Source: Candidatus Fermentithermobacillaceae bacterium | GTDB lineage: Bacteria > Bacillota > Sulfobacillia > Fermentithermobacillales > Fermentithermobacillaceae | NCBI GenBank assembly: GCA_012841375.1 | Contig: DUUV01000078.1 | Span: forward strand, 1-54,882 | Direction of reading: 5' to 3' | DNA length: 54,882 nt | In this document: piece by piece, positions 1-10,500 of the stretch | Layout of the letters: each line of letters opens with the position of its first letter | Position numbering within the stretch: the stretch's first letter is position 1 | The notes under the pieces: model-generated | Told to the model about the DNA's origin: nothing | The model's input: only the letters and a program-made list of their open reading frames with translations | Database searches by the model: none | Translations under genes and position numbers: made by a program

Positions 1-109
1 TCAACAACTTGGCTTGCGGCGGGACCTTGATAACATGAATTTCCAGATGAACCGGGGATGCGGCTTTTCACCCACGTTCACTTGACAGTCTCGTTGAAGA
101 GTCGCTTCA

Positions 110-139
110 TTGGCACGAATAGCCAAGACAGGCTATACT
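110..139 (+). promoter_or_regulatory. Probable sigma-A promoter of the RNase J gene
   Basis: TTGGCA (110-115) and TATACT (134-139) are separated by 18 bases, so both hexamers are five-sixths consensus. Transcription would start near 146, leaving a short leader before the ATG at 161. The -35 box includes the TTG at 110 that would otherwise be read as an upstream start codon for the same frame. A TTGACA at 82-87 has no good -10 partner. Confidence 0.55.
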
Positions 140-160
140 AGTGAACTGGTGAGAAAAAAC

Positions 161-1816
161 ATGACAAGAGACGTACGTCTGATACCCCTGGGCGGCCTTG
201 GGGAGATCGGTAAGAATCTCATGATCGTCGAGACCGCCAACGATACCATCGCAGTTGACTGCGGGCTGTCGTTCCCTGAGGATGACATGCCCGGCATCGA
301 TCTGGTCATCCCCGATGTCTCCTACTTGATTGAGCGCAAGGAGCGACTGAGGGGCATAGTCCTCACTCACGGACACGAAGATCACGTGGGGGCTCTTCCT
401 TTCGTCCTGAAGGACATCAATGTGCCCGTCTACGGCACCCGCCTTACTCTGGGTTTGGCCAGGAGAAAGCTTGACGAGAACTTCGAAGGTGAGGTCGACT
501 TCCGCGTATTTGAACCGGGAGATGTAATCGATTTTGGCTCCATCCAGGTGGAACCCTTTCGCGTGACCCACTCGGTTTCCGACTCTGTAGGACTCATATT
601 GCGCACTCCTGCCGGAACCATCATACATACCGGAGACTTCAAACTTGACCAGACACCCGTTGATGGAGAGCCGACCGACTATTCCCGGCTGGCGCGCGCG
701 GGAGACGAGGGAGTGCTGGCGCTTCTCTCCGACAGCACCCACGCTGACCGCCCCGGGTTTACACCATCCGAACGGGTAGTCGGGGAGTCGCTGGACCGGG
801 TGTTCCAGAAAGCCAAGGGCAGGATCATCATTACGACTTTCGCTTCCAATGTTCCCCGTATCCAACAGGTCATCAACGTGGCCAGCCAGCACAACCGCAA
901 AGTGTGCGTCATCGGGCGCAGCATGGAGATGGTCGTCGAGGTTTCTCTCAACATGGGCTACCTCCGCGCTCCGCTGGGAACCCTTGTGGACGCGTCGGAC
1001 TTGGGCAAGTACCCCCACTCCAAGATGGTGATCTTGAGTACCGGCAGCCAGGGCGAGCCTTTGTCCGCGCTGGCCCGGATGTCGGCGGCAGAACACAGGA
1101 AGGTCGAGATCATAGAAGGCGATCTCGTGATCATGGCCGCTTCGCCGGTTCCGGGCAACGAGACCATGGTTTCAAAGGTAGTCGACAACCTGTTCAGGCG
1201 CGGTGCCGAGGTCATCTACGAGCCTGAATCGGAGGTCCACGTCTCAGGCCATTCCAGCCAGGAAGAACTCAAGGTGATGCTCAATCTCACAAGGCCCAGG
1301 TACTTTGTGCCCGTCCACGGCGAGTACCGTCACCTGATCAAGCATGCCCAGCTTGCGGTGGCCACGGGTGTTCCTCCGTCCAACGTGCTCATCGGAGAGA
1401 ACGGCGCGATCTTCTCGCTGTCGCCCGAGCACTGTGAGATCATTGGAGTCATCCAGACCAAGAACATAATGGTCGATTCCAGCGGTGTGGGAGAGATAGG
1501 AGACCCCGTTCTCAAAGAGCGCAAGTACCTAAGCGACTCAGGGGCCATCTTCGTGAGCTGCGTGGTGGCTTCGGAGACCGGCACCTTGGTGGGGATGCCT
1601 TCGGTGAAGAGCGCCGGCTTTATGAAGAGCGTGAGAGGTGAGGCGCTTCTCATGGAAGCGGCGAAACGGATAAAGGAACACTTCGACTCTTTGCCGGTGG
1701 AAGCGCTCTCGCGACGGGAGTTTATCGAAGAAGAAGTAGCTACTCTGGTCCAGAAACTCGTGAGGAGCGAGACGGGAAGACGGCCGGTGGTCATGTGTTC
1801 TTTGAGCATCCTGTAG
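161..1816 (+). CDS. rnj: Ribonuclease J
   Basis: Metallo-beta-lactamase/beta-CASP ribonuclease of mRNA turnover and rRNA maturation, with 5'-3' exonuclease and endonuclease activity in the family. With the start at 161 the protein has 551 residues, close to the usual 555. The zinc motif HGHEDH is at residues 70-75. It is followed by HTGDFKLD, the beta-CASP segments SDSTHADRPGFT and STGSQGEPLSALARM, then SGHSSQEE and PVHGEYRHL, and a short C-terminal domain. The frame stays open to a TTG at 110. I prefer the ATG at 161 because GGTGAG lies seven bases upstream and the TTG coincides with a promoter -35 box. The gene heads a co-directional run with deoB six bases downstream. Family assignment is certain; RNase J1 versus J2 is not resolvable here. 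Confidence 0.95.
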   Translation: MTRDVRLIPLGGLGEIGKNLMIVETANDTIAVDCGLSFPEDDMPGIDLVIPDVSYLIERKERLRGIVLTHGHEDHVGALPFVLKDINVPVYGTRLTLGLARRKLDENFEGEVDFRVFEPGDVIDFGSIQVEPFRVTHSVSDSVGLILRTPAGTIIHTGDFKLDQTPVDGEPTDYSRLARAGDEGVLALLSDSTHADRPGFTPSERVVGESLDRVFQKAKGRIIITTFASNVPRIQQVINVASQHNRKVCVIGRSMEMVVEVSLNMGYLRAPLGTLVDASDLGKYPHSKMVILSTGSQGEPLSALARMSAAEHRKVEIIEGDLVIMAASPVPGNETMVSKVVDNLFRRGAEVIYEPESEVHVSGHSSQEELKVMLNLTRPRYFVPVHGEYRHLIKHAQLAVATGVPPSNVLIGENGAIFSLSPEHCEIIGVIQTKNIMVDSSGVGEIGDPVLKERKYLSDSGAIFVSCVVASETGTLVGMPSVKSAGFMKSVRGEALLMEAAKRIKEHFDSLPVEALSRREFIEEEVATLVQKLVRSETGRRPVVMCSLSIL

Positions 1817-1822
1817 GAAGAT

Positions 1823-3016
1823 ATGCGCGTAGTCCTCATCGTCTTAGATAGTGTTGGCATAGGTGCGCTTCCAGACGCGGGTTTGTACGGTGACGAGGGT
1901 TCCGATACCCTGGGCAATATCGCCAGGGCCGTCGGGACCCTCCATCTGCCTAACATGGCCGCTCTCGGACTTGGGAACTTGGCGCACGCACCTCGTGCCA
2001 TTCCCGGTGTACCTCCGCTCCCGCCCGCCGGCGCCTGCGGCAGGCTTGCCGTGAAGTCTCCGGGCAAGGACACTACCACCGGTCACTGGGAATTGTGCGG
2101 CATTATCTTGGAACGTCCGTTTCCCACATATCCGGAGGGCTTCCCACCCAGGGTGATCCAACCTTTTGAGAGGCGTGCCGGACGCCGGGTTCTAGGGAAC
2201 CGGGCTGCTTCAGGCACCGAGATCATCAAAGAACTAGGTGAAGAACACCTCCGGACAGGCCGTCCCATCGTCTACACCTCTGCGGACAGCGTTTTTCAAA
2301 TCGCTTGCCATGAGGATGTTGTCCCATTGGAGACCCTCCATGATTGGTGCCTGATCGCCCGGAGCATCCTTCAAGGCGAAGACGCGGTGAGCCGTGTCAT
2401 CGCTCGCCCTTTCATAGGGTCGCCCGGGGCGTTTGTGAGGACAGCCAACCGGAAGGACTTCTCCCTGGCTCCTCCGGTGCCCACACTGCTTGACTACTGC
2501 ACGGACTCGAAGATAGCCGTGACCGCCATCGGCAAGATAGAGGATATATTTGCGGGACGAGGGATTCAGAAGTCCATCCACACCTCCAATAACAAATCAG
2601 GGGTGGAAGCCATCCTTCGGGAGATGGCCTGTATAGAGCATACTCCGGCAAAGGGCCTCATTTTCGCGAACCTCGTGGACTTCGACATGTTATACGGACA
2701 CCGGAACGACGCCGGAGGGTTCGCCCGCGCGCTGGAGGAGTTCGACCGGGCTCTTTCGAAAATCAAGTCCGCAATGGACGAGAGAGACATCCTTGTGATT
2801 ACGGCCGACCACGGCTGCGATCCCACTACTCCGAGTACCGATCATTCCAGGGAATACGTTCCCATGATGATGTACGGAAAGGCCATAAAGCCCGGGGTTA
2901 TCTTGAAAGATCGCGAGAGCCTGGCGGACTTGGGAGCCACGGTGGCCGAGATCCTGGGTGTCAGTTACGGTGGCCAAGGAGTCAGCTTCTTTTCGGAAGT
3001 CGTAGGGAGCACATAA
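1823..3016 (+). CDS. deoB: Phosphopentomutase
   Basis: Interconverts (deoxy)ribose 1-phosphate and 5-phosphate, feeding pentoses from nucleoside breakdown into central metabolism. This is an alkaline-phosphatase-superfamily enzyme needing manganese. The N-terminal metal motif [11 protein letters not shown] starts at residue 9. The nucleophile loop [10 protein letters not shown] (Thr near 85) and the C-terminal [10 protein letters not shown] and TDHSREYVP metal-binding segments are all intact. Its 397 residues fit the family. The ATG lies six bases after the rnj stop, with GGAAG close upstream, so translation is likely coupled. The next gene is a nucleoside phosphorylase, the enzyme that produces its substrate, which makes a salvage function convincing. 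Confidence 0.96.
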   Translation: MRVVLIVLDSVGIGALPDAGLYGDEGSDTLGNIARAVGTLHLPNMAALGLGNLAHAPRAIPGVPPLPPAGACGRLAVKSPGKDTTTGHWELCGIILERPFPTYPEGFPPRVIQPFERRAGRRVLGNRAASGTEIIKELGEEHLRTGRPIVYTSADSVFQIACHEDVVPLETLHDWCLIARSILQGEDAVSRVIARPFIGSPGAFVRTANRKDFSLAPPVPTLLDYCTDSKIAVTAIGKIEDIFAGRGIQKSIHTSNNKSGVEAILREMACIEHTPAKGLIFANLVDFDMLYGHRNDAGGFARALEEFDRALSKIKSAMDERDILVITADHGCDPTTPSTDHSREYVPMMMYGKAIKPGVILKDRESLADLGATVAEILGVSYGGQGVSFFSEVVGST

Positions 3017-3130
3017 GCGCAGGTAGACACTGGAAAGTGTGGGTCAAGGTAACGGGCGCGGTCGCGTATTGGGCTCAGAAAGGCCCGTAGGTTTTGGAGA
3101 GCGGCGGAGAGAGGAAAGGAGGCGCACCGG

Positions 3131-3910
3131 ATGTCTTACGAGTATACCCAGCACCATATCAAGGCGCGGGACGAGGATATCGCCCGGTACTGCCTGATCC
3201 CGGGCGACCATGTGCGGGGCAGGAAGATAGCCGAGAAACTTGATGGGATGCGGGTTGTCTCGGAAACGAGGGGTTACCTGGTATACACAGGCACGTACCT
3301 TGGGACTCGCATAACCGTGTGCTCGACGGGCATGGGGGGACCCCAAGTCGCCATCGCTATGGAAGAACTAGGGAATATGGGGGCGGACACATTTGTGCGC
3401 CTTGGGTCGGCAGGCGGGCTGGAGGACCGCACCGGCGTAGGTGACATCGTTATCGCCACCGCTGCGTACAGAGGTGGGGGAACGGCCGATGAGTACCTGC
3501 CCAAACCGTTTCCGGCAGTGGCGGATTTTGAGGTCACCCGTGCCCTGTATGAGACCGCTTCAGAGATGGGGATCGATGCATTGGTGGGGCCTTGCGCTAC
3601 GGTCGACGCCTTCTACCGGCCTGACAACGAAGAGCACAACGCTCTCTTGCGGGAAGGCCGTATCCTGTGTATCGAGATGGAAGCCGATACCGAGTTCGTG
3701 GTAGGACTCCGTCGCGGTTTCAGATGTGGTGCCGCTTTCGTCCTGGACAACGGCCCCAGGACGGCAAGCGTGTCTGTACGCTCGGGGACTATGAATATCG
3801 CCCATCACGCCAAGGACCCCGCGTTCCTTGAGGGAGAAGAACGGCTGATAGAGATGGGTCTCCGCGCCGTCCACCGGTTGGCCCGTAGGAACCTGCGCCT
3901 TCCCCGTTGA
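3131..3910 (+). CDS. Uridine/purine nucleoside phosphorylase (PNP_UDP_1 family)
   Basis: Phosphorolysis of nucleosides to a base and (deoxy)ribose 1-phosphate, which the adjacent deoB would isomerise. The 259-residue protein has the family's phosphate-binding start (LIPGDHVRGRKIAE), the CSTGMGGPQVAIAMEEL segment, the LGSAGGL loop and the EMEADTEFV stretch that contacts the ribose. The order and spacing resemble uridine phosphorylase more than hexameric DeoD, but base specificity cannot be fixed by eye. A strong SD (AAAGGAGG) precedes the ATG. The 114-base gap from deoB contains a small GGGC/GCCC hairpin without a T-run, so read-through is likely. Confidence 0.85.
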   Translation: MSYEYTQHHIKARDEDIARYCLIPGDHVRGRKIAEKLDGMRVVSETRGYLVYTGTYLGTRITVCSTGMGGPQVAIAMEELGNMGADTFVRLGSAGGLEDRTGVGDIVIATAAYRGGGTADEYLPKPFPAVADFEVTRALYETASEMGIDALVGPCATVDAFYRPDNEEHNALLREGRILCIEMEADTEFVVGLRRGFRCGAAFVLDNGPRTASVSVRSGTMNIAHHAKDPAFLEGEERLIEMGLRAVHRLARRNLRLPR

Positions 3911-3944
3911 ACTGTATGGCAGTGGCGACGTCGGAGGTGTTTAG

Positions 3945-6900
3945 TTGAGCCTCAGGTTTATCGCCGGCCCTGCCGGTTCGGGGAAGACGACCTACATAAC
4001 GAGTGAGATAGTGAGCGAGCTGTTGCGCCGTCGCGGGCGCCCAAGCGGGGCGCCGGCCGGGGTGAGGAGCTCCGGTTTGCCTGTGGCGAGTCCCCCTCTG
4101 CTACTCATAGTCCCTGACCAAGCTACTTTTCAGATGGAACGAAAGGTCCTGGAAGACCCTCGCCTGGATGGATTCGTCGACCTCAATATCTTGAGTTTCC
4201 GGCGGCTCTGCTTCAAGGTGCTCGAGGAGTGCGGTGGGGTCTCGCTTCCCTTCATCACCCAGGTCGGACGCAGCATGGCTATTCAGTCTGTCCTCTGGGA
4301 GCATAGGAAAGACCTGACCGTTTTCGCTCCCATGGTGGATTATCCGGGGTTCAGAGAGACGCTTGGGAAGACATTGCAGGAGCTTTCCTTGTACGAAGTG
4401 ACCCCCGGCGATATGCGGCCGGCACTAGGGAGCGCCACTCACTTGCCCTATCTTGAGCAGAAGGTCCACGACCTTGAGGTCGTGTTTAGGGGATACAGAG
4501 AGTTCCTTGCCGGAAGGTTTTTTGACCCTGAAGACTACCTTGACATGGCGGCCGCCAAGATCCCCGGCTCATCTCTTGTCAGAGGATCCACCGTGTGGAT
4601 AGATGGGTTTTCGGGCTTCACGCCCAAGGAATACAGGGTTCTCCGAGCCATAATGGAATCCGCGGAGCGCACGAATGTGGCTCTTTGCCTGGACAAACAG
4701 GAACTCTCCAGGCCGCCTTCCACATCCGGTTTGTTTCACCCAACCCGACAGGTCTACGAGAATGTTCTGGCCCAGGCCAAAGACGCGGGGGTCCCCATCG
4801 AACCGGTGGTTCACCTCGGAGAAGACGGGGTTCTGCCAAGGTTTCGAGGGTCACCTGACCTGGCCAGGCTTGAGATGTCTGTCCGGCTCTCCCGAGATCA
4901 TTCCGGGCCATCCCCGGGAAACCCTGATTGGACTCCATCAAGTAGCCCCGGGACTACTCACGCCGGAGCCCAACTGAACTCGCCGGAACAACCCGGAGTG
5001 GTTATTGTTTCGGCCGCCAATCCCCTGGCCGAAGTGGAGTACGTCGCCAGGGAGATCATAAGGCTGGTAAGAGACGAAGGGCTTCGCTACCGGGATATCA
5101 CAGTCGAGGCCCGCGATCTCTCGGGGTACGCCGAGCTGGTTGAGCTCGTATTCGCCGATCACGAAATACCTTTTTTCCTGGACCGGAAGCGAGCGCTTTC
5201 CCATCACCCCCTGTCTGAGTTGGTCCGGTCCGGTCTTGAGGTAGTGACGGGCTCCTTCCCCTCAGATAGCGTCTTTCGTTATCTGAAGACCGATCTGGTG
5301 CCCGTGGAAAGGGAAGTTGTGGACAGGCTTGAGAACTACGTGCTCTCCCACGGGATTCAGGGGGAGAGATGGATATCGGACCGGCCTTGGAGCTACGTCC
5401 GGAGATCGATGGTAAGCGATGAGAAGGCAGTCTCCGAGAGCGAGGACGCCCAGTTCGCCGACGCCGCAAGGCGGCAGGCCGTCCTGCATCTCGAGAAGTT
5501 CTACCGCAGGCTGAAGGGGAGAAAGGGCGGCCTTACGGCGAGCGAGGTGTCCAAAGCCATCTACGACCTGCTGGTTGACCTTGATGTGCCCGCGACCCTG
5601 GAACACTGGCAGTCCCTGGCCGAAGAGTCCGGGGCTCTCGCTGAGGCGCGGGACCACGCAGGGGTCTGGGACAAGGTCATGGAGATCCTCGAGCAAGCCG
5701 AGGAGATCCTGGGAGAGCGTGAGGTGGACCTCAAGACTTACGCTGTTCTCGTGGAGGCAGGTCTGGAAGACATCCGTCTTGGTGTCATACCCCCCTCGTT
5801 GGACCAGGTCCTTGTCGGGACTCTCGATAGGTCCAGACAGCCTGAGTGCAGGGCGACGTTCTTGATCGGCGCGCTCACGGGGGTTTTCCCCAGGCGGCAG
5901 TCTGAAGACAGCGTGTTCACCGATGAGGAACGGGCCCATCTCGAGGAAAGAGGCATGGAACTGGAGCCCGATTCCAAGATCCGGCAGTTCCACGAGCAAT
6001 ACTTGGTCTACATAGCCCTCACAAGGCCGTCCATGCGGCTGTACATTTCGTATCCCCTGGGCGACGCGGAGGGGAAGGCCGAAACCCCGTCACATGTTGT
6101 CGGCATGGTCAAGCGGGTGTTCCCGGGTAGGGGAGAGGTTATGGCGGCCATGGAACCATCAGGGAAGTGGCCAGATGATCTGGATTATGTCGTCCCGGCA
6201 CGCGCCCGTGGGATTGCCGCCAGGAGGCTCTCGTTCTTGCGGCAAGGCTTGAGGGCCGGAGAGGTTTGGGCCGAAACGTACCGCTGGCTCATCGAGCCGG
6301 AGCGGCTGGATGTCTCTCGTGTGGTGCTCGGCTCTCTCTCGTTCACCAACAAGCTGCGTCCTCTGGACCGGTCTCTCATCCGGAAACTCTACGGCACCGC
6401 GCCGGTAACCAGCGTGTCCAGGTTGGAGCGGTTCGGAGCGTGCCCCTTCTACCACTTCGCGGCCGACGGTCTCGGGCTCAAAGAGAGGGACATCTACCGG
6501 CTTGAGCCGACCGATGCCGGCACTTTTCTCCACGATGCCATGAAGGAGTTCGTCGAGAGGCTCGGGGCGTCGGGCGCCGACTGGAGTGACTTGACGGAGA
6601 CGGATGTAAGGTCGCTTGCCGGCTCGATCGTGGACGAGCTGGTCCCGGATGTGAGGAACGAGCTGTTCATGAGCTCGGCCAGATACCGGTACGTCGCCGG
6701 TGTCCTAAAGCGGATAGTCGGGCGTGCCGCCTCGGTTACGGCTGAGCATATGAGGCGGGGCGGGTTCAGGCCTGTATGCACCGAGGTCAAGTTTGGGATG
6801 GAGGGCGGGTTGCCTCCTTATAGGATAAAGGTGGGCTCAAGGGAAGAAGTCCTCATCCGAGGTCAGATCGACCGGGTGGACCTGGGTTTTTCCCGGGGAC

Positions 6901-7553
6901 AGCCCTATGTGAGGATCGTGGACTACAAGTCATCGGGCAGGTCGCTGGACCTTGTTGAGGTGTGGAGCGGGCTTTCTCTGCAGCTCTTGGTATACCTCTT
7001 GGTGGCGCTTGAAAACTGGCCGCTCATAGCCGGGATCACCTCGCCCGACGGCCCACTGCCGATATCCGAGCCGCTTCCTGCCGGAGCCCTGTATTTCACC
7101 CTTCGCGATCCGATGATATCCGCGCAGGGCCCTGTTCCGCCCGATTTATCGGCAAAGAACGTCACCAAGGCCCTCCGCATGACGGGCCTTCTGATCGATG
7201 ACCCGGATGTTTTGAGGGTGATGGATTCCGACAGCCGGACGCACTCGGACATCATCCCGGTAACCTTCACCTCTAAGGGAGTGGGCGCTAGGTCTTCCGT
7301 TGCCGGATTGGCCGATTTCCAGGCGCTCCTAGGGTATGTCCGGCGCAAGGTGAAAGAGATGTGCGACCGCATATTCTCGGGCGACATCGAGATTGCCCCC
7401 TACAGGCGTGGTCAGGTAAGGGCCTGCAGGTTTTGCCCGTACGGCCCGCTTTGCTCCTTCGATATCCTGGTGCCCGGCAACAGGTACCGGGTTATAGTGC
7501 CCCCTCCGGGAGGCATCTGGGAAGAGATTAGGGGAGGTGACGCACGTGGCTGA
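3945..7553 (+). CDS. addB: ATP-dependent helicase/deoxyribonuclease subunit B
   Basis: Subunit of AddAB, which processes DNA double-strand ends for recombination, the Gram-positive counterpart of RecBCD. The 1202-residue protein begins with a helicase Walker A (GPAGSGKTT, residues 8-16). Its C-terminal RecB-type nuclease shows GQIDRVD, IVDYKSSG and a Q-x3-Y segment. Four cysteines, C833, C1161, C1164 and C1170, match the C...CxxCx5C pattern that holds the AddB iron-sulfur cluster. The TTG start is preceded by GGAGGTG. The 3' end overlaps addA by eight bases if addA starts at 7546. A Pro/Ser/Gly-rich stretch near residues 315-345 looks like an interdomain insertion. Confidence 0.95.
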   Translation: MSLRFIAGPAGSGKTTYITSEIVSELLRRRGRPSGAPAGVRSSGLPVASPPLLLIVPDQATFQMERKVLEDPRLDGFVDLNILSFRRLCFKVLEECGGVSLPFITQVGRSMAIQSVLWEHRKDLTVFAPMVDYPGFRETLGKTLQELSLYEVTPGDMRPALGSATHLPYLEQKVHDLEVVFRGYREFLAGRFFDPEDYLDMAAAKIPGSSLVRGSTVWIDGFSGFTPKEYRVLRAIMESAERTNVALCLDKQELSRPPSTSGLFHPTRQVYENVLAQAKDAGVPIEPVVHLGEDGVLPRFRGSPDLARLEMSVRLSRDHSGPSPGNPDWTPSSSPGTTHAGAQLNSPEQPGVVIVSAANPLAEVEYVAREIIRLVRDEGLRYRDITVEARDLSGYAELVELVFADHEIPFFLDRKRALSHHPLSELVRSGLEVVTGSFPSDSVFRYLKTDLVPVEREVVDRLENYVLSHGIQGERWISDRPWSYVRRSMVSDEKAVSESEDAQFADAARRQAVLHLEKFYRRLKGRKGGLTASEVSKAIYDLLVDLDVPATLEHWQSLAEESGALAEARDHAGVWDKVMEILEQAEEILGEREVDLKTYAVLVEAGLEDIRLGVIPPSLDQVLVGTLDRSRQPECRATFLIGALTGVFPRRQSEDSVFTDEERAHLEERGMELEPDSKIRQFHEQYLVYIALTRPSMRLYISYPLGDAEGKAETPSHVVGMVKRVFPGRGEVMAAMEPSGKWPDDLDYVVPARARGIAARRLSFLRQGLRAGEVWAETYRWLIEPERLDVSRVVLGSLSFTNKLRPLDRSLIRKLYGTAPVTSVSRLERFGACPFYHFAADGLGLKERDIYRLEPTDAGTFLHDAMKEFVERLGASGADWSDLTETDVRSLAGSIVDELVPDVRNELFMSSARYRYVAGVLKRIVGRAASVTAEHMRRGGFRPVCTEVKFGMEGGLPPYRIKVGSREEVLIRGQIDRVDLGFSRGQPYVRIVDYKSSGRSLDLVEVWSGLSLQLLVYLLVALENWPLIAGITSPDGPLPISEPLPAGALYFTLRDPMISAQGPVPPDLSAKNVTKALRMTGLLIDDPDVLRVMDSDSRTHSDIIPVTFTSKGVGARSSVAGLADFQALLGYVRRKVKEMCDRIFSGDIEIAPYRRGQVRACRFCPYGPLCSFDILVPGNRYRVIVPPPGGIWEEIRGGDARG

Positions 7554-10500
7554 TACGCTCTGGACTAAAGAGCAGGAGGCGGCAATAACCCTTACGGGTA
7601 ACAACATGCTCGTTTCGGCGGCGGCGGGAGCGGGCAAGACTTCGGTTCTGGTGGAGCGGATCATCCGCAAGGTGCTGTCCCCCCGCGATCCTCTGGATCT
7701 CGAGAGGCTCCTCGTGGTCACCTTCACCGAGAAAGCGGCGTCCGAGATGAAAGAGAGGATACGCTCTTCCCTAGAGGCGGCTGTACGGAAGTCGCCCGGC
7801 GACACCCGCATTGAACGCCAGCTGGCGCTCCTCGACCGGGCTCAGATCTCCACGATCCATGCCTTTTGCTTGCGGGTCCTCAGAAGGTATTACTTCAGGG
7901 TGAATCTTGACCCGTCCTTCAAGGTCCTGGATGCCAACGAGGCCGAGCTCATCAGGATGGAGGCGCTGGAGGAGCTTTTCGAAGACCTATACGACGATCC
8001 GTCTCCGTACGGAGACCTCTTTCGTTCACTTGTAGAGCGCTTTGGAGGGAGAGCCGTAGATGAAGGTCTACAATCCACGGCGCTGAGGCTCCATGAATTC
8101 GTCCGGTCGCAACCTTCGGTGACCGAGTTTTTCCAACTTGCCAAGAAGAGGGCTTCGGGCCATGATCTTATCTGGCTCACGTGCCTTGCCTCCCGGGCCC
8201 TCCAAGATATCAGGCGGGCAAAAGCCCTGGTAGAAGAAGCCAAGGGTTTCTGCGTCGCCCCGGGTGGGCCACATTCTTACCTCAAAGCCCTGGACGACGA
8301 CTTACTCTTGTTCTCAGGAGCCGAAGTGTTGGTGGACGGGTTGCTCAGGGAGGCCAAGGCGGCGGCAGGTGGCGAGGGTGGCCTCACAGGCGTCCTTCGT
8401 GAAATGGCCGGCGCGGTGGCTTCTCACTTGTCCGCCGCGTCGTTCACCAGGCTGAGTCCCGCCAGAGACTGCGATCCCGACCTCAAGAGCAGGGCATCGG
8501 CCCTTCGAGACCTTGCCAAGAAGGCTTTCGGCAGAGTCGGAGACTACGCGTTCACCCGGCCCTTGGATGAGGTCATGAGCGAGATGGCCGAAGTCGCGCC
8601 CTTCACTGCCGGATTGTGTGACATCGTAGAGGACCTGGACCGGCGCTATACCGCGAAGAAACGGGCCAAGGGAGGCGTGGACTTCGGAGACCTGGAGAGA
8701 TATTGTCTGGAGATCCTCGAGATGGACGGCGGAAGGCTTGCGGCGGATGTGAGGCGAGAGTTCGACTGGGTGCTGATCGACGAATACCAGGACACAAACC
8801 CCCTTCAGGAGCGGATCCTTACGCTGGTATCGCGGAAGGACGAAGGACCGGGCAATGTCTTCATGGTCGGTGACCTCAAGCAGAGCATCTACCGGTTCAG
8901 GTTGGCCGAGCCGGGGCTCATCTTGGAGAAGTCCAGATCGTACGTGCCCCCCGGTGGAGTCGAACGCGAGAGTGTCCCGGGCATCCGCATAGACCTCACC
9001 CATAACTTCCGGAGCAGGGTAGAGGTGCTGGATGCCGTCAATGCCATCTTTGCGGATATCATGAGGGAAGAAGTGGCCGATATCGACTATGCTCAGGGGC
9101 ACGAGCTCAGGCCCGGCGCGTCATATCCTCCGGCCGCGGGCGAGTACACGACAGAGCTCCACCTGGTGGAGAGACTGGCCGGGACGATGCCGGAAGCGAG
9201 TGACTGCGGCGACTCTGAGGGGCGAGATCCTTCACCACCCGATCCATCGTTGGCGGCCAGTGACCTAGAGGAATATGAGGCGCTGGAGAAGGAAGCCCTG
9301 GTGGCCGCCGCCCGCATTAGGAAGATGGTGGACCTCCGTGACCCGCTCTGGATCTGGGACCAAAAGACCAAGACCCGGCGCCCTTGCTCTTACCGGGATA
9401 TCGCTATCCTGATGCGCTCGACCAAGGAGAGAGCCAACGCTGTGGCGGAAGTCCTGCGGAGATGCGATATCCCGTGCTACGCGGAGGCCGCGACCGGCTA
9501 TTTTCAGGCTCGCGAAGTGGAGATCGCTCTCTCGCTCCTTTCGGTGATCGACAACCCGCTCCAGGACATCCCGCTTGCCGCCGTCTTGCGTTCTCCCATC
9601 GCAGGCCTGGAACCCGGCGACCTGGCTGCCATCAGGGCATCTGCCAAGAAGGGAGCCTTCTACGATGCGGTGACTTCGTTCTGCCTCTCCGAAAGTGCGG
9701 AACCACGCCTTAGGGACACTTTGAGGAGATTCTTGAAGGACCTGGACCGGTGGCGGACCGCCGCCCGCAGGCGTCCCTTGGCCGAAGTCTTGTGGAACAT
9801 ACTGAGGGAGACGGGCTACCACGATTACGTAGGCGGACTCCCGGGAGGAGGACAACGACAGGCCAATCTCAGGGCTTTGTGCGACCGGGCCCGCCAGTTT
9901 GATTCCTTCGGCCATCACGGGTTGCCGCGATTCTTGAGGTTCATAGAGCGGCTGCGCGAGTCAGAGGGTGACCTCGGGACAGCGCGCGCCCTGGGCGAGC
10001 ATGAGGATGTCGTCCGCCTCATGTCCATCCACAAGGCCAAAGGACTCGAGTTCCCGGTGGTGTTTATCCTGGACCTCGGGAAGAGGTTCAACAAGGACGA
10101 TTTGCGTGAGGACATCCTGTTCCACAGGGAACTTGGGTTGGGTGCCGTCTATGTGGACTTGGAGAACAGAGTCAAGTATCCCACCGCTCTCCACCAGGCC
10201 ATCGCGGCAAGGATTGACCGGGAGAATACGGCCGAAGAAATGCGGGTATTGTACGTTGCACTCACCAGAGCCAAAGAGAAGCTCGTGATGGTCGGCTCGG
10301 CCCGGAGCATCGAGAAGACTCTACAGCGCTGGCAGCGAAGCGATCCTAGAGGCGCGGGCACTTATCTGGACTGGATTTGCCCGGTGGCGCTAGGCGGAGG
10401 ACGGGCGGATCTCTTCACGGTGAAAGTGTGGGGTACCCCGGATGGAGAGACTGTGCCGCCTCCCTCGAGTAGTCTCTCTCTGCCTACGGACCTCAATTGG

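Noticed and set aside
107-1096. Long reverse-strand open frame opposite rnj
   Set aside because: It mirrors the RNase J codon pattern, has no recognisable motif, and lies inside a certain gene.
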